Below, piece after piece: positions 45,601 to 57,600 of a stretch of 64,000 nucleotides of DNA (position 1 is the stretch's first letter; each line of letters opens with the position of its first letter). Origin of the DNA: Pelodera strongyloides (lineage: Eukaryota; Nematoda; Chromadorea; Rhabditida; Rhabditidae); NCBI GenBank assembly GCA_036852015.1, contig JAANDG010000020.1, forward strand, positions 512,928 through 576,927, in the 5' to 3' direction. The notes beneath the pieces are model-generated. The model did not search any database and had not been told where the DNA came from. It was given only the letters and a program-made list of their open reading frames with translations. Made by a program: the position numbers and the translations under genes.

Positions 45601-48600
45601 TACCAATCATATTTCCATGTAAGTCGCCTCAGGCGGCGTGAGCCGACTGGTATCCCATAAAACTACACTTATGAATAGCAGCCCGTAACGCTTATTGGTG
45701 AACACTGAACAGTTCAATTTAAACAACCAATGTACTTATTCCTATACTCGACAATGACAATGAAGGATAATTTTCTGGATGTAATTCGTCATAGCAAAAT
45801 TCAATAATCATGTAACCTCTTTGACTGGCATCACAGTTTGTTCTCCGACACGAATCGACTTGACATCAAGCACTTTTGGTTGAGTTACCGACGAGGTGAC
45901 CGGACGTTTCTAAAGTTGAGGCTTATTACATGAATTACGCTGTATCCGTGTCCTCAAAGCTGGGTACAGTCTCCCAGGCCTCCCAATGGAGGTAAGAGAA
46001 AGTATGCAGTCAGCGATGTACAGATATACATTATCCGGCAAGGCTCTACGCTCTACATGTGCATGTTTCACGCATTTAATATAAAATATGCATATCCACG
46101 TTTCGTCAGTGCCGCAAATGTTGTTGGTGGAGTCGTAGTTAAAAAAAGCTTATTGAAGGTTTAACGCAATTTGAGGTACTTGAGATATTAGAGCAAGTTG
46201 AGACCAATTAACATTTGGAGTCCGGAATATTAAGTCTCTAACTTTTTAACGTTTAACTTGTAAAGTTTAAATTTATACTTTCCAAAACTTTACACAAACT
46301 AAAAAAAACTTACAACAACTGGCTTCAAATTCGGAATCAGTGTCGTGGACGTGGCCTTGGGAGACTAAATTAACTTTTCTTTATAAATTAGTTAACCTTT
46401 GAAAGAAAGTAGAAACAAATTTTAGTTAGTTGATTTCTATTATGTTAATCGTACACTGCTGATCAACAATCTTCCGCTTCTGTTGAATTTGTTTAGGTAT
46501 AGACTTTGGCCAAGGTACTGTAACTAGATGGACTAGATTTAAAAAATTTGAATAATTTTACTTACCGGTACCCCAGTATCCACAGTATCCAGCCTACGCT
46601 CATTGGCTATTTCAAGCGACTCCATACGTGGTGGGAGAGGGGCGTGGCCAGATGCGACCTGCAAACAGAATATGTTACATGGGGTAAAAAATATGCATCC
46701 CCTATACACTTATTTTCTGTTGATCAGATTTTTTGCCGTAAAGCGGAATGTTACGTGGTTTTGGAACGCACATTGGAAACTTTCACAAACCATGTATCTT
46801 ACTGCTTTAAAGAAGTGCACGTGAAAAATGCAATGCGAGTTACGTATATTTTTAGGGGACTCGACTCATAAGGTCGACGACTCATATGAGGGTTTGCAAG
46901 TATGCAACAATTCCTCCTTGTATGTAAACGAAGTACCGTATTTTGGAATAAGTATGAATATATAACATGAGTAATTATAAAATTGTACCAAGACAAATTT
47001 TTCGGCATACTTGCAAACCCTTAATGCAATGTAATCTGTAAAACAAGGATAATCCCAAACCTGCAATGTGGGCAGGCATGCGCTCTGTGGTGTATCTTGC
47101 ACTGGAATAACGGACAACTCTTGCGGGGTACTCCACTCGGCCGAGGCACACATTTCCTACACATATTTAGCGTAATTATTTATACAAAAACGGAAAATAT
47201 GGAGCGCTGGGTCTTAGGGCTTGGTTGACGTTTTTTTATTTGTATTGATTGTTAACCAAGAAACCAAGAAACCCTCATTATGGAGATTGACAAAGATCAT
47301 CTCCCCAATTGCTGAATAATGTAGGTAGTGTGATTAGTTTAAAGGCCGAAGAAGAAAATTTAAGTTAAAACTAAACAGACAGTTAAAGGGTCAGGCCCAT
47401 TTCAAATGACCTCTATTTTTGATGATTCCATCTGATTCTACATGTCAAATATAGTAGACTGAATTTTTTTTCCTTTTTTTAAGCGCAAAATTCACGCAGT
47501 ATTCATCGATTTACCCCTGCCAGTCATACCCAACTATTTATCGCATTTGTCACGCCCCTTCGCGCTAATTGGGAAATATGCTCTATTGGGCGTGGCAACT
47601 GCGATATCGGCCAATCAGCGCGAATGGGCGTGCCAACTGCGATGGATAGCTGTGTATGACTGCTCACGGTAAATTGCTGAATAATGAGTGATTTTTGCGC
47701 TTGAAAATTAGAAAATTATTGCATCCTACTATATTTGACATGGAGCATCAGATGGAATCATCAAAAATAGGGGTAATTTGAAATGGGCCTGACCCTTTAA
47801 TCCTCTGCAAAATTATCCACATAAAATAACTCACCTTCGACATACTCGGTGAAGGAGGCAGGAAATCGAAAATCCTTTTATCTGAGGAAATATTTTCCTT
47901 TTCCGGTTGAGAGCCACTAAAAAAAACAGTAAATAACTTTGAGTAAATTTTAGGCATTAATTAAACTTCACAATCTCGTGTTATGCGGTCCAAAAGTTCC
48001 AAAGGCAGCGTTCACTTAAAGCGAAATACCGGCCGGTTTTTGAAGCACATCGAGTACACCATCATTCTGTCACAGCTTATGCAAATGCACACAACAAATT
48101 AGAATAAAAAATCGAGCTAAATTCGAGCAACTTGGCATAAATACGTAAGAATTCAGTTGTCCACGATGCGTTTCAAAAACCGGTATTTCGCTTAAAAAAC
48201 CAATAATATATCTACAGTAACCTGTGAAAGTCTCACTTTCTCTCATCGACGGAGTCTTCTGGTGTCATAGTTGTTGATCCTTCAGATGCTTCTGAAGTCG
48301 TATCCTCTGACTTCGTTCGTCCTGTGTCCGACGTTGAAGGAACTGCTCCGTTCACCTTTCCGCCAAGCGCAAATTCCGTAACGTCAGGAACCTAAACGTC
48401 GCCATGTAAGTAAAATGCACAAAATTACAAGCGCACTCGAATGAGAACGAAATAAAATAAAAATAATGATAAAAATTCAATGTTTCAAGTGTTGCGTAAA
48501 TCGTAAATATGTATGACAGTATGTTTATTCCTGTAATTTTCCAAATACCAGACCTTAAAACCATACGTACTGCAAAGTGCCTGCCTGTTTATTTTGCAAA

Positions 48601-51600
48601 ATTAATACACGGGGTCGGATCCGATCCCGCGTCACTTGTTTAGTCAAGCGCTCTCCCGGATGACGCAACCAACTTTTCACGCAACCAATACTGGGTACTG
48701 GTACAGTACGTAGAGTTGATAGGGAGACTATTGGGCGAATATAAATTCTAACTAAACTCGCATCCTACCTCATCCTTTTGAATTCCATCATTAGGCCGTT
48801 GTCGTAGGGTTGCAGTTCGGGGCTGATCGTCTTTCTGAATATGTGATGTACGGACTATTATCATCATTAGTCTTATATTATTTTGCCTATGTTAGCTTTT
48901 TAAATAAAATGATATGCTTCACTTTTCACATAAATACACTACTTTATTACACATTGCCTACAATTATGCATAGGAAAAAAGCCTTCGGAAAAAAATAACA
49001 AAAACCCACGCTCTGCGCCTTGGTTTGTCCGTAATATCCTGGATCGTCTTCACTGCGTGGGGAAGATTCAGATGAAGAAACTAGAAAATAAAGGATAAGA
49101 TAAGCGATTTCTTCAGGTATCTCATGTGAATTAACTGGTATACAATTTCTCAATAGTACAGAATGCAACACACAATTTGGTAACTTACTGGACGCATCGT
49201 CGTATACAGTATGCACTTTGAGAGTCGGCGACGGTGGTACGGTAGTCAGCGATGTCGGCAGTGGACTCGCCAACGGAGATGACAGGACTTCTGCCCCAGC
49301 CTCCAAACGCTGACGTTTCTCGCGGAGACGGTCGGCGATAGAAATCACGGACACACGGCGCCCCTAAAAATAAAATAAATAAAATAAAATAAACTTACAA
49401 ATGTTGTTACTATGTTAGTATATAATGCATAAAAAAATAATGTTATGCATTTCTTGCATTAAACTACGATTACGCATCAAAAAGTCGAAAACAAAGGCTT
49501 TTCGTTGCAGTCGGGCAAGACCTGCATGCAATATAATAGCCTAAAAAGGCCCTAGTAGCGACAATGTACTATGTTCCTCATTCGCAGTTTAGCGGTAATC
49601 GTAATCCCATGTTTCCTCCCAAACAAGCGGGAAACGCGGGATTCCGTCCTTATTGCGAGAGCTAATTAGGGACCTTGCCACTAACACTAGGCCTTGCCTA
49701 GTGTTTAATTGCGGGACATGATTGGCTAATCTGTCAGGAAACATGCGACATTTCTTATTGCGCGGGATTGGATGATTAGCTGCGAGGAAACGCGGGATTT
49801 ATTTTTGTTTCGCGGGAAACGTGCAGCAGAAGAACAGAGTTTGTAGCCGGTTTATGACGATAATTTATGTCCCAAACGATACCGTATTCTCCTCAATTGT
49901 CCTCCTCACGGGCGGTTTCAGCGATCCGCGACGCGCAGAACTTTGCTGCAACACGTGTTTGGTAATTTACTAATAATGACAATAGTTTCTAAAATCTTAT
50001 ACACTGTATACAGTATACAGTATGCATCATCCAAACAGATAAGCTGAAAAAATCTCAAGAATCATATTATTTATTGGCTTTTCAGCACAAGTCCTAAATG
50101 GAGAACTTACGTTCTCCGTGGTAATCAAAAGTTTAGCCAGTTCATTGCTGCTTGCGGGATCTACCGCGGCCACGGGGAAGAATGAGCCGCGACGAGATGG
50201 AGGCACACTTCCACTGAAAATGGGAGATTTAAAAAAATGGAAGGTTTCAAAAATGGTAATTTTTCTGAAGTGTTAGCAAATGGTGTACTAACAATCAGCC
50301 ACTTTGATCTAATCTACTCAATCATCAATGAAAGGAACGTTAGGGAATACAAATATAAATATAAAAACAGAGTTTTTTCCATTAGTCGGGGCATTAGTCG
50401 CTTGGAAGCTTGGCGAAAGGTTACGTACGAGATTTGGCATAGAAATATAAACATGCGCAACAAAAAAGAGAAGGACGGAGATTCGACATAAAATTTTTGC
50501 AGCAAATTATTCACAAATCTCGTTCCTTTTTTTAATCGGTCTCCTTTGCCCTTTTTCTTGTATACTATGTATACTGTAGTTAAATTATTCTCTTTTCCGG
50601 GCCATCTGCCGTTTACATGTTCGTTTTTTTTTCATTCTCGGATGCACACCTTTTGGTGTATTTAATAAATAAATAAATAAATTAATAAATTAATCTTTTC
50701 TCCTTCTGACCTGGATAGACGATGATTTGCACGTAAGATGCAGCAAGTTTTTTTTTTCAATTTATAAAATGAGAAAATAATTCCCGGCCTGTGAATCATA
50801 TTTCTCACTACAAATATCGCTACTAGTTCATCATTAGTTCGCCAAATTTAGCACACTAATTTTGCAAGAATGTCATAGTGAAATATCGGTATAATATTTG
50901 CAAGTTGACACGTTTCTTTCTTGAATGGCAACGTTTTTTATACGTATTTCTCTAATTGTAACACACCTGCACACTACTGCATTATATCGGAAACTACGAC
51001 ATTATGTCGGAAATTCAGAACAAATACGTAGTTGTTATACAATTAGTAATTAGTAAATTTTAAATAAATAATAAATAGTTTCGTCAAGATCGCTCTCCCG
51101 TTTTCAAGGGTGGTTCAACGCCAAGCAAAAGGTTATAGGGGCAAATACTATGTTCCTCTCCGACCCAAAGTGCCGACCCAAATAAAGCGAAGTCCGACTC
51201 TGGGCGGTCCTAGTTTCCGCCCCGGGTCGAAAAATTTGAAAAAGGCGTGGGAGTTGGATCGGCAAAACCACTGTTTGGAGTCGGAGTTGGGTCGGCACCA
51301 CCACGGTTTGGAGTCGGCATCACCGTAATTTGTACAGAAGCGTAGCCCATAAATTACACTACATAACGGGAGGAAATGTTTATTGCGAATAATACATACA
51401 CAGTATATGACTAAACATTCAAATTTGACGGAGTTTTAGCGAATCTTCCATTGTCCAGTATTAGTATCAGGCAGCGTATCTGCATCTTTGATGTTGTGAA
51501 CTTCCATGGAGCTGGCCACCAGTGTCTAAATGTATTAAATTAAAAAGTAAATGAAAGTATTATACTTCTGCGAAGATTACAAACTGTTAGTAACAAATAA

Positions 51601-54600
51601 TTCTACGGCTGAGTCTATCTATAGTGACTGATGGGAACCCTATTCTTACGACATCATAAACTTACTTCATCGTGTTTCCTTCCGTTTGTTTGCTTGCTTG
51701 AACGCGCACCAGTAAGTGAAGCAATGGTACCTGTGATAGCAATAAGTTAATAGAGGAAATAATAAAGGAAGTATAAACAAATTAGAAAGAAACCAGAAAG
51801 TGCAGGACTTCAAAAAAATTTTGAAAAAATCATCGTGAAAAATGCGATGTGCATGCGGTAGGGCTGCAAGCGCGCCAGTTGGGTCGGACCTGGGTCAGAA
51901 TTGGGTCAGTTTGGCTTGGCATGCGTTCACTGCTGCTGTCTACTGTACTGCTACACTATTTGTACTGTTGAAGGGTCGGCACTGCAAATTTCAGTGATAC
52001 TTAGCGTCGGCGGTGGGGTCGAAAGCCACAATTTGGGCGCGCATTGGGTCGGAGATTAACAGAGTACAACACAGAGGCCCAGACACTGTAGGTAGATGAC
52101 GTCACGACCGTAGACATACCAGTATTATTTGTATCCTTAACAAACCACTAATATCAATTCTTCAGCAATATTTTGACAACAAATCAAACTTCGTCATCCA
52201 AAAATAAAACAGTTTCCTAAATAAGGTCTTATTCTTATAAGAACTGCGCGAACATTTCACCCACGTAAAACGTGAGTGAATCATCATTTAAATGATAAAA
52301 CTCTGTGTCTCCTCGTTTCTCCTTACACTAACAACTTTCCAGATGAAATCTCTTCATTTTGCATAATCTCTGAGCATTTCTCTGCTTATGGTTTTCTGAA
52401 TCTCTCAGGTTCAGTGCTCTATGACAGTATCTTTCTTTCTCATCGTCTCCTTTATTTACGTGATCTTTATCTCGATCTATTTGACATCGCATATACGGTG
52501 ATGATGTGTCTTTCGAGAAGTGAACAGATAAATTTGAAAGATGCAAAAATTTGGCGAATTTTAGTAATTGCCTTACAAGGTTCATATATAAAGGTGTTGC
52601 CGGGTTCATTCAATTCAGCACAAAAGGTTTAAAACAGTTTAACTATTTAAACATTTCAATATTATTTCAAGTTTTCAACAATTCAAGTCACCAAATTATC
52701 TCCTTCTGATATCGATGCTTTATTTGTGCGATATTTTTATTACATGTTCATCGAAATGCCGGCTGCTTTTTGAAACACATCGTGTACGCCAGTATGCTTA
52801 CGCAGCTTATGCAAATGAACATAAATTAGAATAAAAATTCGAGCTAAATTCGAGCAAATTAGCATTCAGTTGTCCACGATGCATTTCAAAACCGGCTGGT
52901 ATTTCGCACTAAAAATATTATTATAATTTATCGCGCACAGAGACAAGCAACGAAAACAATGTAGCATGCTGAATATTATTTCATTTATTTTATGTTACTA
53001 CCTTTGATGATATTAAAAGATTTTTCTAGAAATCTTGTAACTATTAAAAAGAATTGTACTACTATCAGTAAAGACATACAATCTAACATTTTCGATTAAC
53101 TTCCCCAATAATTTATGTCCAAAAAACGACTTCGCGAACCGGTTTCACACTTGAAAATTTCCAAAATCGTTAATTCGAACTATAACTTTACTCATTTCTG
53201 TCAGTGAATCCGCCAAACTGGACCATTCAAGGGTTTATACAGAGTATTGTTAAAGTGTAAACTGTAAAGTGTAAAGTGTAAGTAAATCACAACTGATAAT
53301 TTTCTGAAATGTTTTCATTTACCTTCTTTCTCTGGTTTCATTTACTAATTGTTACTTTCTACTTTTGATCGTTCGAATATACGTACAGGTTATTTTAGTT
53401 GGAAATGAATTGCAATTATTTATCTTTTTATCTACTTGTGCTTTCTATTTTTATCTAACTGTCTTTATCTTACAGGCACAAACGATAAACATGAGGTCCC
53501 TGAGCCTATCTATCGGAATATTATTCATTGTTGCAAATGCTCATGGACTGCCAAGGTACCGTATCATTTCTGATTATTAGTTAAATTTAAAATTAATTAA
53601 TTAAATTTAATAATGGCCCAAATTCTTATAAACCGATGAACTCATTAACTTATTTAATATAACATAGGAACAAATTACATTGGAAGTTCACAGGATATAA
53701 TTTCCATTTAATTCAATAAGTCATTTAATCAATAAATGTAGATTCAAACGTCAGTCTTACGGTCGTCCGGCTCCTGCTTCCTATTCCCGCCCGAGTTATT
53801 CTAATTACGGTGCTCATCAATATTCAAATTATGGATCAAATTATGGACAGGGAGGAAATGGGTTCTATAACAATCAAGGTGCGTTACATTACATACAGCA
53901 AAGAAGTCTAAAAAATCAATGGACGGAGTTTGAACGCGATTTGAAAAATTAGACGTTTGCGAGAGTTGTGTAGCGCAAAAAAAGATAATATGAAATAAAA
54001 ATAGAGTTTTCAATGAAAACTGAGCCCGTTAAATCTTTTCCTCTAGATATTATTGGATCATTTTGATAGAAATAATTTTTTCTTAAGGGGACATGTCCAG
54101 TGGATGGAACAATGGAAATTCATACCAAAATAATGGCTGGATGAATTCTTACCGACAAGGTAAGTCTTCGCTAATAATGGTACCACTTACTAAATTTGGC
54201 GCTCTAACAGAAAAGTATCTCAACTCAAGTTCATATCACAGGCCTGGTTAGCTCAGTCGGTAGAGCACCAGACTCTTAATCTGGTTGTCGCGGGTTCGAG
54301 CCCCGCATCGGGCTGATCTTTTTGCATGGTGTTTTTTTTCCAGTTGCTACCATTAAAAATGTTTCTATAGATAAGGAAATCAAGTATAATCCATTTAGGT
54401 GGCTACAATACCGGTTCCGGTGGATATCATCCAAGCTCATACAGTACTCCTCACAGGTCGTACAGTAGACCGAGCACTTACAGTCATCCGTCGTCCTACT
54501 CCAAGCCCAAGCCCACCTATACAACAATCGACACCGTACAACAATCATCCTATAGTGCAAAGGCTCCGCCCACTTACACCTCGCAGAACCCCGAACCAGC

Positions 54601-57600
54601 TAAGCCTAGTTACACTGCGCCCGAACCTACTTATTCTAAGCCAGCTCCTCCAACCTACACTAAACCAGTGGAGACCTACACACCACCCAAGCCTTCATAT
54701 ACAGCACCTGCCCCAGAACCTACTTATTCAAAACCTGAACCTACCTATTCTGCCCCGCAGACTAACACATACAGTAGGCCAAACTCGTACGGGCGGCCAA
54801 CTAGTTACAGTAAGCCGGCAGAAGCGAATTACCCAACTGCTGGGTCTATGGGCGACTCTTCCCTATCTGGAGGAGTGGGAGGAATGCCCCCTCCCCCTCC
54901 ACCCACAGACACCTCGTTCCAGGTTTGTGGTAGATTATATTACTTTTAATTAAACTATATTTCGGACATCAGAGCAATCTACATCGGCATACTGGAAAAA
55001 AAGAATTAAAGCGAAATACCGGCCGGTTTTTGAAATTCATCTCAAGTGCTTGCATTCCTATGCATTAGTGAAACGTGGGGTCTAATTGGGGTCTAGTTTT
55101 TATTCTAATTTTTGCTCATTGGCATATGCTGCATAAGAAAGCAGGTGTAGGCAATGCGTTTCAAAAACCGGCCGGTATTTCGCTTTAAAATAAAATTTGA
55201 GAGCGGTGCGCCGAAACGTAGAGAACCTGAAGGTAGCGCAAAATACGTCGCGAAAGGATGCGGATGTCTAATAGTTTAAAGGGAAATAACGGCCAGTTTT
55301 TGAAAAGTTTGTCAAATAACTGCACCCATATGAATTACATGCAAATGAACATTATTATAGAATAAAAAAAATCAAGCCCAATTCGGCCCCACTTATGGTT
55401 AGCATAAATACATAGGAATGGAGTCACTTGAAATATGCGTCGTTCAAAAACCGGCCGTTAGTTCGCTTTAAACAAAAGTGATTGGCCGATGGTTTCAGGG
55501 ACAGTCACAAGGTTCACCCGACTTTTCTAACTCTGGAGGCATGCCAATGGGATCTGGTGAGTTAAAGTTTCAAGTTGTAAATTTCTGTAAAAGCCATAGA
55601 TTCAGAGAGCAAGTGATCATGCAATATGATCAATATCAAGACAGTGATAGTGATAACAAATTAAAATTAAATGGCCTAAAGACATAGGCAGGTAGTTTAT
55701 TATTTAACTGAGCCGCGAGTTCGAACCCAGACCCATGCTTAAGTTTAGGCTTGCACTTGGGCATATGCTCATGATCAGATAGGCACGCGATCAGTTTTAG
55801 AAGACACAGTCACCTAACCATAACTCAAACCCTTTCAGGTTCTCAAGATTCTTCTGGTTCGGGCTTTCCCTCCCAAACCGAGGTTGATCCATCAGAACAC
55901 ATAATTGGGGCCCGGTCCCAAACAGCTGGCAATCAACAGAAAGGTTCCGAATTCGGCCAGCCTCCCATTCCATCTGGCCCAATGGACGGGGGACCACCCA
56001 CGTCGTTTGGTTCCCATCACGCCGGACCACCCGGCTTCTCCGGTAGGTCTTCCTATGCCATTCCCTTACCACCAAAAGAAAACGATAATGAAAGAGAGGA
56101 GATGAAAGAACTATGCTTTTTCGCGTTTCAGTGTCGGAGACAAGTCTAAGGTAGTACTACAACTTATTGCAGGCTAATTTCTATTTACCTGATATATATT
56201 CAATGTACAACCTACCGATCTACTCGATAATCGAAACAAAAGAAATAATCAATAAAAATCAATCAATAAATATTCTCTTGTATGATATGTTCAGCCACAT
56301 AATTCTCTCTAAAAATAAAGGAAATAACTGCATACGTTTGGTAAGGTATATTAGTTGCTGTAACTATTAGAAGAGCTTATATGTGTAGTTTGTAGTAGAT
56401 AGTATATTGGCATATCTCTGCCTCTTCACACACACTCTTTCCAATGCACGCTATTTCTGCTTATTTAGAGCCTTGGGAGACTCCGACTCAACCTCGAGGA
56501 GCACCAGGTTTCACTGACGTTCAAGGGCCAAGTTCCGAAGATGGGCCACCCATGACGAGTGGTATGCCAGCTCCTCTTTCTCCATCAGGAACACCCACGA
56601 TGATCCCATCAGGACCACCCACCTTGATCCCATCAGGACCATCCATGTCGCGAGGAATGCCCGGGTTACCCCAGGAAATGCCACCCACAATGCCTTCTCA
56701 AGAGTCGTCCCAACCAGATCAACCTATGGGACCGCCCACGACGAATCCTGGGGGACCACCCATGGAGGTTCCATCCATACCGGGAGTGGTTCCCGACCCT
56801 CTGCCTCCAGCAATGAATTCAGCCAATGGCCGTCCGACAGATCCAGAAGCTCCGCCCACTCCTCCAGATTTTGTGCTTCGAAAATTACGAGAACTCGCAG
56901 AGCAGAAGGCGAGAAATGAAAAGGCAGATACGCTCAAAGTTTAAACTACAAACTACACTATGATAACGCGGATATGTCCAAAGTTCATACTACACTTTAG
57001 GATTTACATTAACAGTTTATGCTACTAAATAGGATATCACTCTTTTATGCAACGTTCTGTGTTTTTTTATGACATGTTATGTAGATATAGTATATTCATA
57101 TAACCTAGCCCATTGGCTCTCACTTTAGTTTTTCATATATGTGCACTGCCTATATTCCTGCCATCAAACTAATAATGACGATATAATAATCAAAATACGG
57201 GTTAAAATTTCAAATTCATTGTCATGCTTTATCGACTAACACTGCTCATTATAGGAATTAAAGTTTTTGCTTGGTAAAAAGATTTGTTTTGGTTGCAAGG
57301 GAGAAACACACAAACAAAATGAACACATAGCAAAATATTGCAATTTACAATGCAGAACAGAACAGGAGTGACAAAATAAGGAAAAGAATAATACATATTT
57401 ATAAATATTACAAATTTACAAAAACAAGAATATTTATAAAAAAAACCAACCACTCATTCATGAATTTCGATTTTTCTTCACGCTTACGCGCCTGTTCTTC
57501 GCGCGCGAGGTTTTCCTGAGACAGAAGTCGGTAGTTATATATCACCATAAAATTATCAACGATAATTGAATGATTATAGGCCTAGGGTAAGTAACTCACG

